From Pusillimonas caeni (lineage in GTDB: Bacteria > Pseudomonadota > Gammaproteobacteria > Burkholderiales > Burkholderiaceae_B): a DNA stretch of 64,000 nucleotides. The number at the start of each line of letters is the position of its first letter. Positions within the stretch are counted from its first letter, which is position 1. The stretch is taken from NCBI RefSeq assembly GCF_003545815.1, contig NZ_PDUW01000011.1, positions 42,149 through 106,148 of the forward strand, given 5' to 3'. The position numbers and the translations under genes were made by a program. Below are positions 6,589 through 15,666 of this stretch, one piece after another. Under the pieces are notes generated by a model. That model had not been told where the DNA came from and searched no databases. It saw nothing but the letters and a program-made list of their open reading frames with translations.

Positions 6589-8463
6589 ATGATTGAAGAC
6601 AAGAAACCCGACGACAAGAATCCGCCCGCGAAAGGGGGGCACAGCCTGGACGACCACCGGCTGGGCGACCTCTATTACGACCATGTGCACCTGCCCGGCG
6701 AGGAGTCGGACCACGATCACGACGATTTCGAATCGCTGGGGCCGCTCGAGGACAATCCCATCTGGCAGCAGGACCACGTCACCCTGGTCAGCGTCGGCAT
6801 CGACATCGGTTCCTCCGGAACCCAGGTGGTGTTCTCGCGCATCAACCTGCGCCGCCTTGGCGAGGATCTTTCCAGCCGTTATTTCGTGGTCGACCGCGAA
6901 ACACTGTATCAATCGCCCGTGGCGCTGACCCCCTACCAGAGCGAGACCCGCATCGACGAGTCGGCGCTGGGCGGCATCATCGACGAGGCCTACCAGGCGG
7001 CCAGGCTGCATCCCGACGACATCGATACCGGCGCGGTCATCCTCACCGGCGAAGCCCTGCGGCGCGAGAACGCGCAAGCCATTTCCGACGTGATCGCCGA
7101 TCGGGGCGGGGAATTCGTCTGCGCCACGGCGGGCCATCACATGGAATCCATGCTGGCGGCCTACGGCTCGGGCGCGGCGCGGGCCTCCCATGACCTGGGC
7201 AAGCGCATCCTGAACGTCGACATCGGCGGCGGCACGACCAAGCTGGCCGTGGTCGAAAAGGGCAAGGTGCTGGGCACGGCGGCCATCCACATCGGCGGCC
7301 GCCTGCAGGTGGTCGACGAGCAGGGCCGCATCGTCCGGCTGGATCCGGCCGGACGCCACCTGGCAAGCGAGGCGGGGTTCTCCTGGAGGCTGGGCGACCG
7401 CGTCAGTCGCGACGACATGAAGAAGCTGGCCGACTGGATGGCGGACGCCCTCGTGACCGCCGTCGGCCGACGCCCGCTGCCGCCCGAGATCGATCTTCTG
7501 TACCTGACCGACCCCCTGCCGGACTTCGGTCCGATAGAGGGCGTGATGTTCTCCGGGGGCGTCTCCGAGTACATCTACGAGCACGAAGAACGCGACTTCG
7601 GCGACATGGGCAAGCTGCTGGGCACGGCGCTGCGCCGCCGGCTGGACGAAGGGCGCCTGCCCTGGTCGCGCCTGCCCGAGGGCGAATGCATACGCGCCAC
7701 GGCGCTGGGGGCGTCCGAATATTCGGTACAGCTCAGCGGCAACACGACCTACATCTCCAGCCCGGGCCGCTTGCTGCCGCGGCGCAATGTGCAGGTGCTG
7801 CTGCCCGCGTACGACTGTTCCGGCGAGATCGTTCCGGACGACCTGGCGCAGGCCATACGCGAGCACTTTACCCAGTTCGACCTGGTCGAGGGCGAGAACG
7901 AGGTGGCGCTGGCCTTCCGCTGGAGCGGCCCGCCTTCTTACACGCGCATCCGCGCCTTCGCCGACGGCGTCATCCAGGGCATGAACTCGACGCTGGCCCA
8001 GGAGAAACCGCTCTATCTCATTCTGGACGGCGACCTGGCGCACACGCTGGGCGCCCTGCTGCGCGAAGAACTGGAGCTCAAGAGCGACGTGCTGGTGATC
8101 GACGGCGTGATTCTGTGGGACTTCGATTACATCGATCTGGGCCGCATCCGCATGCCTTCGCAAACCGTGCCCGTCACGGTCAAGTCGCTGGTCTTCAGCC
8201 AGGACCCGCGCACGCCCGCCGGCAATGTGCGCACCGACCTCAAGTACCGCCCGCACGCCCACGAGCACGGCAGCCGGCCGCACGCGCATCATCATCATGG
8301 GCACGCGCACGACCATGATCACGGCCACGATCATGCGCATGCGGACAGGCAGGATCATGGCCACGCCCACAGCCACGAGCATGATCATGAACACAGCCAT
8401 GCCCACGGCCGTGAGGGCGGCGGCGGACATGAGGATCGCCGGAGCGAGGACCGGAACGCATGA
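6589..8463 (+). CDS. EutA-like ammonia-lyase reactivating ATPase with His-rich tail
   Basis: The ATG at 6589 is preceded by AAAAGGAAGAG, giving 624 residues. After an acidic/His-containing head, about residue 65 starts an actin-like ATPase fold: VGIDIGSSGTQVVFSRINL, then LNVDIGGGTTKLAVV and MFSGGVSEYI. This pattern is that of EutA, which releases damaged cobalamin from ethanolamine ammonia-lyase. No EutB/EutC or other eut gene is in the window, so the client enzyme is unknown; it may be elsewhere or be another B12 enzyme. The last 60 or so residues are a very His/Asp-rich tail (HAHHHHGHAHDHDHGHDHAH), which could bind nickel, cobalt or zinc. It precedes the class II aldolase by 145 bp. Confidence 0.8.
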   Translation: MIEDKKPDDKNPPAKGGHSLDDHRLGDLYYDHVHLPGEESDHDHDDFESLGPLEDNPIWQQDHVTLVSVGIDIGSSGTQVVFSRINLRRLGEDLSSRYFVVDRETLYQSPVALTPYQSETRIDESALGGIIDEAYQAARLHPDDIDTGAVILTGEALRRENAQAISDVIADRGGEFVCATAGHHMESMLAAYGSGAARASHDLGKRILNVDIGGGTTKLAVVEKGKVLGTAAIHIGGRLQVVDEQGRIVRLDPAGRHLASEAGFSWRLGDRVSRDDMKKLADWMADALVTAVGRRPLPPEIDLLYLTDPLPDFGPIEGVMFSGGVSEYIYEHEERDFGDMGKLLGTALRRRLDEGRLPWSRLPEGECIRATALGASEYSVQLSGNTTYISSPGRLLPRRNVQVLLPAYDCSGEIVPDDLAQAIREHFTQFDLVEGENEVALAFRWSGPPSYTRIRAFADGVIQGMNSTLAQEKPLYLILDGDLAHTLGALLREELELKSDVLVIDGVILWDFDYIDLGRIRMPSQTVPVTVKSLVFSQDPRTPAGNVRTDLKYRPHAHEHGSRPHAHHHHGHAHDHDHGHDHAHADRQDHGHAHSHEHDHEHSHAHGREGGGGHEDRRSEDRNA

Positions 8464-8608
8464 GATGTCCGGCCGGCGCAACGGTCGGCGCCACGCAGGC
8501 CGCAGACCGGTTTCCGGCTGGGTGAGACAAGAAACGCGCCGAGCGGGCGCCAGCCGGCGCGGCGCATCCAAGACACGCATCAGCGGCGCATCGCCGCAAG
8601 GAGGCCGA

Positions 8609-9286
8609 GTGGAGACAGATACCGCCAAGCTCAAGCAGATGCTGGTCGATGCCATCACGATGATGGAACGGGCCGGCATCATCGACTTCAATGGGCACTT
8701 CAGCGCCAGGCTGCCGGGCGATCGCATGCTGATCAATTCGGGCAGGTCGGTGCGCAGCGCGCTGACGGTGGACGACATCGTCACCATCGACCTGGACGGC
8801 AATCTCATCGAGGGCGATGCCGTGCCGCCCATGGAGTTCCACATCCACGCGCAGACCTACCGGCGCCGGCCGGACGTCAACGCGGTGGTGCATACCCATC
8901 CTTATTGGTCCACCCTGTTCAGCATGGCGGGCCAGCCGGTGCTGCCCGTCATCATGCAGGCCGCGGTGCTCGGACCGATTCCGGTTTTTCCCAAGACGGC
9001 TTCCATCAATACGCGGCCATTGGGGGAGGAACTGGCCGAGTGCCTGGGCGACAACCGGGTGGTGATGCTCAAGTCCCACGGCGCGGTGGCGGCCGGCGGC
9101 GATATTGTCGAGACTTTCGTTCTAGGGGTTTACCTTGAGGAAACCGCCCAGAAACAGTACATGGCGTCCCGGTTGGGAACGGTGACGGTCCTCGATGCGG
9201 AACAGGTGGACACCATTTCACGCAACCTGTGGAAGCCCCACCTGCTGCGCAAGGTCTGGGACTATCACTACGGAAAACGGGGCTGA
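8609..9286 (+). CDS. class II aldolase/adducin family protein
   Basis: I start at the GTG at 8609 because AAGGAG lies 5 bases upstream, giving 225 residues. The domain spans almost the whole protein: GIIDFNGHFSARLPGD, then the zinc-site motif VVHTHPYW and the third ligand region KSHGAVAAGG. The family includes fuculose-phosphate aldolase and decarboxylases or dehydratases acting on hydroxy acids. Zinc-dependent C-C cleavage of a pathway intermediate is likely, but the substrate is unknown. It follows the EutA-like gene on the same strand and precedes the transporter promoter region. Confidence 0.85.
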   Translation: METDTAKLKQMLVDAITMMERAGIIDFNGHFSARLPGDRMLINSGRSVRSALTVDDIVTIDLDGNLIEGDAVPPMEFHIHAQTYRRRPDVNAVVHTHPYWSTLFSMAGQPVLPVIMQAAVLGPIPVFPKTASINTRPLGEELAECLGDNRVVMLKSHGAVAAGGDIVETFVLGVYLEETAQKQYMASRLGTVTVLDAEQVDTISRNLWKPHLLRKVWDYHYGKRG

Positions 9287-9459
9287 GCGGCGTTTTTCCT
9301 TGTCCCCCAATGTTGCCCGGCCTGATATTCAGAGTGCTGAGTATATTGCGTGGAGCCCCATTTCATGCGGTTTTTAAGAAGATTTTAAGTTTCTTCTTAC
9401 AGCTTGGGCACGGGTCATTTTTTATTGACACCGCCTTAAAGCGTTGGTAAATTAGCCCA

Positions 9460-9496
9460 GGTCTACTATACAGACCGACGATCCGTATAGCAGAAC
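9460..9496. promoter_or_regulatory. putative IclR-type operator pair before the ABC transporter operon
   Basis: GGTCTACTATACAGACC (9460-9476), with perfect arms GGTCT/AGACC, and GATCCGTATAGCAGAAC (9480-9496) lie exactly 20 bp apart in the 279-bp gap before the permease gene. They end 69 bp before its ATG. The rest of this gap (9287-9459) is AT-richer, with no gene seen. Confidence 0.65.
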
Positions 9497-9565
9497 ATAA
9501 ATCATTCAATCAGAAACTGAGGCCGGATACAGGGCATCCGAGCTCTTCAGCAAGGAGACGCAGCA

Positions 9566-11311
9566 ATGGAAGTAGTCGCCAAAGGACACGTGCGACCGGA
9601 AGCCAAGCCTCCCCTATGGCGGCGCTTGGACTTGAAATGGATCATCATCGGGGTCTGTGTGATAGGGGTCGCCTATCTGGCTCTCATGCCCTTGTTTTTT
9701 CTGCTGTGGCAAAGCTTCTACACGCCTCAGACGGCGACGGCGCCGGCGGAATTCACATTGGCCAACTACGCCGACGCCTACACCAGCGTCGAAACGCTGC
9801 GCCTGCTGGGCAATTCGATATGGTTCGCCACGGGCACCGCGGCGCTGGCCTTCGTGGTGGGCACCGGCCTGGCGTGGATGAACGAGCGCACCAACACGCC
9901 GTTCAAGTCCCTGTTCTTCGCGCTGTCCATCATCCCGCTGATCATTCCCGGCATTCTTTTCACCGTGTCGTGGATTCTGCTGGGCAGTCCCAAGATAGGC
10001 ATCTTCAACCTGTTGCTGCAGAACTGGTTCGACACCGACTACGTGTTCATCAACGTCTACTCGATGTGGGGCATGATCTGGGTCGAAGGCCTGCATTATT
10101 CGCCCATGGCCTTCCTGATCATGACGGCGGCGTTCCGCTCCATGGATCCCTCGCTCGAGGAATCGGCGTTGATGAGCGGCGCGAGCGTGCGCCAGATTGC
10201 CTGGCGCATCACCTTGAAGCTGACCTGGCCGGCCATTTTCGCCACCATACTCATCCTCTTCGTGCGCGCCATCGAGTCGTTCGAGGTGCCGGCGCTGCTG
10301 GGGCTGCCGGTGGGCATCCAGGTGTTCACGTCGTCCATCTACCAGGCGATCCACCAGTATCCCAGCAAAGTGGGCCTGGCCTCGTCGTATGCGGTCACCC
10401 TGCTGCTCATCACCACGGTCGGCGTCTACCTGCAGTCGCGCCTGTCCAGCCGGGGCAACAAATACTCGACCGTCACGGGCAAGGGCTATCGCCCGCGCGC
10501 CATGGACCTGGGCAAATGGCGCTATCTCACCGCCGCGATCTTCATCGTGTACTTTTTTCTGATCGTGGTGCTGCCCTTCCTGGTGCTGGTGTGGTCCTCG
10601 ATGCAGAAGTTCTACAGCGTGCCGTCGATGGAAGCCGTGAAGAACCTCACCTTCGACGCCTATCGCTTCATGCTCGACTATCCGACCCTGTGGGACTCGG
10701 TCTGGAACAGCCTGGTGCTGGCCCTGGGCAGCGCGACCATCATCATGCTGGCCACTTCGGTGATCTGCTGGATCGTGGTCAAGACCAAGCTGCCCGGCCG
10801 CTGGCTGCTGGACAACATGGCCTCGCTGCCCATGGTGTTTCCGGGCCTGGTGCTGGGCCTGGCCATCATGGTGTTCTACCTGAACTTCGACATCGGCATC
10901 TACGGCACGATGTGGATCATGTTCATCGCCTACGTGACGCGCTTCCTGCCCTACGGCCTGCGCTACAACACCACGTCCATGCTGCAGATCCACAAGGAGC
11001 TCGAAGAATCCTCCGCCATGAGCGGCGCATCGTGGGGCACAACGTTCTGGCGCATCATCCTGCCGCTGCTCAAGCCGGGCCTGATGGCGGGCTGGATCTA
11101 CATCGTCATCGTGTCCATACGCGAGCTGTCCACCTCCATCCTGCTGTACAGCCCCGGCACCGAGGTCATCTCGATCATGATCTGGGAGCTGTGGGAGAAC
11201 GGCCAGTATGTCGAGCTCTCCGCCCTGGGCGTCATGTTCATCATCGCCCTCTTCCTGCTGGTCATGACGGCTCAGCTCCTGGGCAAGCGCTTCGGCGTCA
11301 AAGAATCCTGA
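9566..11311 (+). CDS. Fbp/AfuB-type ABC transporter permease, two fused domains
   Basis: The 581-residue inner-membrane protein has about twelve hydrophobic segments and two permease domains. Each carries the cytoplasmic EAA loop: EESALMSGASVRQIAWRITL near residue 197 and EESSAMSGASWGTTFWRI near 480. This fused layout is that of FbpB/AfuB/SfuB permeases for ferric iron and related small anions or organophosphonates. The ATG has AAGGAG 9 bases upstream. It starts an operon running into the ATPase (37-bp gap) and binding protein 2. It is the only permease of its type here, while six matching binding proteins are present. Confidence 0.9.
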   Translation: MEVVAKGHVRPEAKPPLWRRLDLKWIIIGVCVIGVAYLALMPLFFLLWQSFYTPQTATAPAEFTLANYADAYTSVETLRLLGNSIWFATGTAALAFVVGTGLAWMNERTNTPFKSLFFALSIIPLIIPGILFTVSWILLGSPKIGIFNLLLQNWFDTDYVFINVYSMWGMIWVEGLHYSPMAFLIMTAAFRSMDPSLEESALMSGASVRQIAWRITLKLTWPAIFATILILFVRAIESFEVPALLGLPVGIQVFTSSIYQAIHQYPSKVGLASSYAVTLLLITTVGVYLQSRLSSRGNKYSTVTGKGYRPRAMDLGKWRYLTAAIFIVYFFLIVVLPFLVLVWSSMQKFYSVPSMEAVKNLTFDAYRFMLDYPTLWDSVWNSLVLALGSATIIMLATSVICWIVVKTKLPGRWLLDNMASLPMVFPGLVLGLAIMVFYLNFDIGIYGTMWIMFIAYVTRFLPYGLRYNTTSMLQIHKELEESSAMSGASWGTTFWRIILPLLKPGLMAGWIYIVIVSIRELSTSILLYSPGTEVISIMIWELWENGQYVELSALGVMFIIALFLLVMTAQLLGKRFGVKES

Positions 11312-11348
11312 TCAAAACCGAGAAACGAATTCCAGTTGGAGACAAATC

Positions 11349-12473
11349 ATGTTGAGCGTGCAAAACCTGTACACCGAATACCCCAATGAAAAGGGCGAGA
11401 CCGTCAAGGCCGCGCAGGACATCTGCTTCGAGGTTCCCGAAGGCAAGCTGTTCACGCTGCTGGGCCCCAGCGGCTGCGGCAAGACCACGACGCTGCGTTC
11501 CATCGCGGGACTCGAGCGTCCCAAGTCCGGCCTGATCTCGGTCAACGGCACCACGGTGTACTCCTCGGCCAACAATGTGTTCATCGCGCCCAACCGCCGC
11601 AACTTCGGCATGGTGTTCCAGTCATACGCGATCTGGCCGCACATGAACGTGTTCCAGAATGCCGCGTTTCCGCTCGAGGTGGGCACGAAGCGCTTCAGCA
11701 AAAAGGAAATCCAGGACAAGGTCATGCGCGTGCTCACGGCCGTGGGCCTGGACCAGTTCGCCGACCGCGAGGCCACCAAGATGTCGGGCGGCCAGCAGCA
11801 AAGGCTGGCGCTGGCTCGCGCGCTCGTCATGGAGCCCAAGCTCCTGCTGCTGGACGAGCCTCTCTCCAACCTCGACGCCAAGCTGCGCGAGCGCATGCGC
11901 TTCGAACTCAAGCGCATGCAGCGCGAACTGGGCCTGACCACCATCTACGTGACCCATGATCAAAGCGAGGCGCTTGCGCTGTCCCACGAGATTGCGGTGA
12001 TGTCCACCGGACGCATTGCGCAGATCGGCACACCCCGCGACATCTACGAGCGTCCCCGCAACAAGTTCGTGGCCGATTTCGTCGGGCTGACGAACTTCCT
12101 CGAGGCGACGGTCGAAGGGCCCGACGAAGGCGAGAACAGCTATCGCGTCTCGACCGGCATCGGCCAGCTGAAGACGACCGCCTACGACTCCTTCAACAAG
12201 GGCGATGCCGCCGTGATCTCGGTGCGTCCGGAGGACATCCGGGTGCACGAGCATCAGCGGCCCGAGGGCGCCAATGTGTTCGAGGGCACGGTGGCCTTCA
12301 AGGTCTTCCTGGGCGAGTACCTGGACCTGCAGATCAAGGTGGGCAACCGCGAAGTGCTGGCGCGCGCCCACCCTTCGATCAAGGCGCCCGTCGGCGACAA
12401 GGTATACCTCAGCCTCGATCCCGCCAAATGCATCTGCATCGCCGACGATCCCAAGCTGAAGAAGGCTGCCTGA
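11349..12473 (+). CDS. ABC transporter ATP-binding protein (FbpC/PotA-type)
   Basis: The 374-residue ATPase has Walker A GPSGCGKTT (about 38-46), a Q-loop FQSYAIWPHMNV, signature MSGGQQQRLALARAL (about 144), Walker B LLLLDEPLSNLD and the H-loop VTHDQSEALALS. A C-terminal TOBE-like region (about 240-370) follows, as in importers of the FbpC/PotA/UgpC group. It lies 37 bp after the permease and 16 bp before binding protein 2, so the three genes form one transport operon. Confidence 0.93.
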   Translation: MLSVQNLYTEYPNEKGETVKAAQDICFEVPEGKLFTLLGPSGCGKTTTLRSIAGLERPKSGLISVNGTTVYSSANNVFIAPNRRNFGMVFQSYAIWPHMNVFQNAAFPLEVGTKRFSKKEIQDKVMRVLTAVGLDQFADREATKMSGGQQQRLALARALVMEPKLLLLDEPLSNLDAKLRERMRFELKRMQRELGLTTIYVTHDQSEALALSHEIAVMSTGRIAQIGTPRDIYERPRNKFVADFVGLTNFLEATVEGPDEGENSYRVSTGIGQLKTTAYDSFNKGDAAVISVRPEDIRVHEHQRPEGANVFEGTVAFKVFLGEYLDLQIKVGNREVLARAHPSIKAPVGDKVYLSLDPAKCICIADDPKLKKAA

Positions 12474-12489
12474 ACGGGACGCACGGACG

Positions 12490-13545
12490 ATGAACACGCT
12501 TTCCTTCTTCTTGCGCGGCCTGCTTCTCGCACTGGGGATCTCCTGTGCGGCGGGGGCGGCTGCACAGTCGCCCCTGCAATACCAGGGGCCCGACCGCGGG
12601 CAGCGCCTGCAGGAAGGCGCACGGGAGGAGGGCAAGCTGATGCTGTATACCTCGATGGCCGAGAAAGACGTCCAGGATCTGGTCGGGGCCTTCGAGAAGC
12701 GCTACGGCATCAAGGTGGAAGTATGGCGCTCGGGCAAGAACAAGGTGCTGCAGCGGGCGCTGGCCGAGGCCGGCGCCGGGCGGAACGTGGTCGACGTGGT
12801 GCAGAATCCCGCTCCCGAAATGGAGGCCCTGCACCGCGAGAAGCTGCTGCAGCCGGTGTCCTCGCCCTTGCACGCGCAGCTCATCGAGCAGGCGCTTCCC
12901 GAGCATGGTGAATGGGCCGGCATGCGCACCTATGTGTTCGTGCAGGCCTTCAATCCGCAACGGGTATCGCGCGACGAGCTGCCGGCTTCTTATGAAGACC
13001 TGCTCGATCCGCGCTGGAAGGGAAGGCTGGGCATCGAGGCCAAGAACCAGGAATGGTTCATGACCCTGATGCAGCAGATGGGCGAGAAGAAAGGCCTGGA
13101 TTACTTCCAGAGGCTGGTGGCGACGAACGGCGTTTCGCTGCGCACCGGCCATTCGCTGCTGGCCAATATGGTGGTGGCGGGCGAAGTGCCCTTGGCCATC
13201 ACCATGTACAGCTATCTGGTCGAGCAGAAGAAGGCCGAGGGCGCGCCGATCGACTACGTGGCGCTTGCGCCCACCATCGCCTATACCGACGGCATCGGCA
13301 TAGCCCGCAAGGCGCCGCACCCCCATGCGGCCATGCTGTTCTACGAATTCATGCTGAGCGAGGGACAGCAAATGGTGGCCAGGGACCACCAGATCACGAC
13401 ACATCGGCGCGACCTGCCCAAGCTGGACGCCTTCTCCCCCGTGTACATCGATCCGGCCAAGGTGCTGGATACCTATGATGAATGGCGCAAGCGGTATGAC
13501 GATGTGCTCAATGGTCGGCCGATCGCCGACGCGCCGTCGAAGTGA
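12490..13545 (+). CDS. extracellular solute-binding protein, family 1 (paralogue 2 of 6)
   Basis: The 351-residue protein has a Sec signal peptide (residues 1-26, cleavage after GAAA) and the shared core LQYQGPDRGQRLQEGAREEG, LMLYTSMAEKDV and KYGIKVEVWRSG-like segments (here RYGIKVEVWRSG). It is the copy encoded directly with the permease and ATPase, so it is the default partner of that transporter. It diverges from the others at the hinge (YVFVQAFNPQRVSRDE in place of YNTNLVKKE), hinting at a different ligand preference. The Rieske oxygenase gene starts 6 bp after its stop, linking uptake and catabolism in one transcript. Confidence 0.9.
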   Translation: MNTLSFFLRGLLLALGISCAAGAAAQSPLQYQGPDRGQRLQEGAREEGKLMLYTSMAEKDVQDLVGAFEKRYGIKVEVWRSGKNKVLQRALAEAGAGRNVVDVVQNPAPEMEALHREKLLQPVSSPLHAQLIEQALPEHGEWAGMRTYVFVQAFNPQRVSRDELPASYEDLLDPRWKGRLGIEAKNQEWFMTLMQQMGEKKGLDYFQRLVATNGVSLRTGHSLLANMVVAGEVPLAITMYSYLVEQKKAEGAPIDYVALAPTIAYTDGIGIARKAPHPHAAMLFYEFMLSEGQQMVARDHQITTHRRDLPKLDAFSPVYIDPAKVLDTYDEWRKRYDDVLNGRPIADAPSK

Positions 13546-13551
13546 GCCGAT

Positions 13552-14841
13552 ATGAAAGCTGAACAGAACGAACTGCTGACGCGCACGGGGCCGGGCACGG
13601 CGATGGGTGAACTGTTTCGCCGCTACTGGCTACCGGCGCTGCTGTCCGAGGAGCTTCCCGAGCCGGACTGTGCGCCGGTGCGGGTGCAGTTGCTGTCCGA
13701 GCGCCTGCTGGCGTTTCGCGACAGCAGCGGGCGCCTGGGCCTGGTGGACGAGTTCTGCGCGCACCGTGGCGTGTCGCTCTGGTTCGGGCGCAACGAAGAG
13801 GACGGCCTGCGCTGCCCGTACCATGGGTGGAAGTACGACGTGACGGGCCAATGCGTGGACGTGCCTTCGGAGCCGGTTGAAAACGGCTATGCCGCGCGCA
13901 TCAAGCTCAAGTCCTATCCGCTGATCGAGCGCGGCGGCGTGCTGTGGACCTATATGGGCCCGCCCGAACTGCAGCCCGAACCGCCCATGTACGAGTGGGC
14001 CACCGTGCCGGACGGCCATCGCCATGTCTCCAAGCGCCGGCAGGAGTGCAACTATCTGCAGGCCATGGAAGGAGGCCTGGATTCCTTCCACTCCACCTTT
14101 CTGCACCGCATGTCGGTGGGCGACGATCCGCTGCTCAAGCGCGATGCGCGCAGCGCCGGGTATCTCAAGGCCGACCCGCACCCGGTCTTCGTGCCGCGCG
14201 AATCGCCCGGCGGGCTGTACATCGCCACCCGCCGCAGGAACGGCGACGAGAGCTACTACTGGCGCGTGACGCAGTGGCTGATGCCCTGCTTCAACCTGTT
14301 CCCGCCCTACGAGGGCAACCCCTACGGCGCCCACGCCTGGGTGCCCATCGACGACGAGCACTCCTACACCTTCAGCATCGACTACCACCCCGACAGGCGG
14401 CTGACGAGCGATGAGCTCGAGGCCATGGAAGCGGGCCGGGGCATTCATTGCCGCACCATCCCGGGCACTTTCATCCCGGTGGCCAACAAGGGCAACGACT
14501 ATCTCATCGACCGCCAGGCCCAGAAACAGCGCCGCACCTTTTGCGGCGTGATGGGCGTGGCCGAGCAGGACGCCGCGGTGCAGGAAAGCATGGGCCCCAT
14601 CGAGGACCGCACGCGCGAGAATCTGGTGGGCACGGACAAGGGCATCATCATGACGCGCCAGCGGCTGATGCGCGCGGCCAAGGCCGTGGGGCAGGGGCAG
14701 CCGCCGCCGGGCATCGATCATGCCGCGCAGCGGGTCCGGGCCTTCTCGGCCGTCCTGCCGCGCGGCGCCGCGCTGGAGACGGCGCCCGAAATGCAGGTTT
14801 CCGTCAATCTGCGCGTACAACCCGAAGAGGATCACGCATGA
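13552..14841 (+). CDS. Rieske ring-hydroxylating oxygenase, phthalate 4,5-dioxygenase-like alpha subunit (copy 1)
   Basis: The 429-residue protein has an N-terminal Rieske domain with the two Cys-His pairs CAHRG (about residue 69) and CPYHGWKYD (about 87). A catalytic domain follows, with the mononuclear-iron region ECNYLQAMEGGLDSFHSTFLHR (about 165-185). Overall it resembles phthalate dioxygenase-type oxygenases that use a separate reductase; none is in the window. The first 142 residues after the start are identical to those of the second oxygenase at 41076, but the catalytic part differs. It overlaps the next gene by 4 bp (ATGA), so both are co-translated. Confidence 0.9.
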   Translation: MKAEQNELLTRTGPGTAMGELFRRYWLPALLSEELPEPDCAPVRVQLLSERLLAFRDSSGRLGLVDEFCAHRGVSLWFGRNEEDGLRCPYHGWKYDVTGQCVDVPSEPVENGYAARIKLKSYPLIERGGVLWTYMGPPELQPEPPMYEWATVPDGHRHVSKRRQECNYLQAMEGGLDSFHSTFLHRMSVGDDPLLKRDARSAGYLKADPHPVFVPRESPGGLYIATRRRNGDESYYWRVTQWLMPCFNLFPPYEGNPYGAHAWVPIDDEHSYTFSIDYHPDRRLTSDELEAMEAGRGIHCRTIPGTFIPVANKGNDYLIDRQAQKQRRTFCGVMGVAEQDAAVQESMGPIEDRTRENLVGTDKGIIMTRQRLMRAAKAVGQGQPPPGIDHAAQRVRAFSAVLPRGAALETAPEMQVSVNLRVQPEEDHA

Positions 14842-15647
14842 CCAAGGTCGGCCTTATCGGCGCGGGGCGCATGGGCATGCCCATCGTGGGGCATCTGTTG
14901 CGCGCGGGCTACTGCACGCTGGTCGGCGAGCGCAATCCGGCGGCGGTCGAGCGTGTCACGCAAATGGGCGCCCAGTGTGTGGACACGCCCGCCCTGGCGG
15001 CGGCGTCCGACGTCATTCTGCTATGCGTGGGCTACGACGCCGAAGTGCGCGCCCTGCTGGAGGGCGCCGAGGGCATTCTGGACAATGCCCGCCCCGAAAC
15101 CATCGTGGCGGTGCTCAGCACCGTCCATCCCAGGACAGTGCGCGAACTGGCGGCTCTGGCTTCGCCCCGGCGCATCCACGTGGTCGATTCCACGGTGTGC
15201 CGCGGCGGCCGCGCCGCGGACGAGGGCACCTTGCTGTCCTTCGTGGGCGGCGACACGGCGGTGGTCGAGCGGCTGCGGCCGGTGTTGTCGGCCTATTCGT
15301 CCGACGTGGTGCATAGCGGCGGGGTCGGCACGGCCCAGGTGTCCAAGGCCGTCAACAACCTCATATTGTGGGCCTGCCTGGTGGCCAACCACGAGGGCAT
15401 GGCGCTGGCGGATCGCTACGGCGTCGACACCGAGGCGCTGCGCGAAGCGCTGATGATGAGCAGCGCCGTGAACGGCGCCCTGGGAAACTGGGGCAAGCAG
15501 TCCATGGCGTGGGCGCAGGACGACATGAACATCGTGGCCGAAATGGCCGACGACTGCGGCATCTCGCTGCCCCAATCCGGCCTCGTGCGCGAAATCTGCC
15601 GCACGCTCAAGCCGCGACGCTATCGGATAGACCAGTACGGAACCTGA
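14838..15647 (+). CDS. NAD(P)-dependent beta-hydroxyacid dehydrogenase (3-hydroxyisobutyrate dehydrogenase-like)
   Basis: The 269-residue protein begins with a Rossmann fingerprint VGLIGAGRMGMP. It carries the family substrate loop DSTVCRGGRAADEGTLLSFVGG (about 118-140) and the catalytic Lys motif GTAQVSKAVNNLI (about 168-180). These enzymes oxidise 3-hydroxy acids or reduce semialdehydes such as tartronate semialdehyde. It overlaps the Rieske gene by 4 bp. A dehydrogenase directly after a ring-hydroxylating oxygenase fits re-aromatisation or side-chain oxidation, but the substrate is not known. Confidence 0.85.
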   Translation: MTKVGLIGAGRMGMPIVGHLLRAGYCTLVGERNPAAVERVTQMGAQCVDTPALAAASDVILLCVGYDAEVRALLEGAEGILDNARPETIVAVLSTVHPRTVRELAALASPRRIHVVDSTVCRGGRAADEGTLLSFVGGDTAVVERLRPVLSAYSSDVVHSGGVGTAQVSKAVNNLILWACLVANHEGMALADRYGVDTEALREALMMSSAVNGALGNWGKQSMAWAQDDMNIVAEMADDCGISLPQSGLVREICRTLKPRRYRIDQYGT

Positions 15648-15666
15648 CAAGCAACGGAGGCAAGGA

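Noticed and set aside
6178..6592. Several overlapping short frames on both strands in the 6.2-6.6 kb gap
   Set aside because: They arise from the inverted repeats themselves (similar peptides such as NFSCLVG on both strands) and have no ribosome site.
6511..8844. 777-codon open frame on the - strand opposite the EutA-like gene
   Set aside because: Antisense shadow of a gene with clear ASKHA motifs; no ribosome site or recognisable domain.
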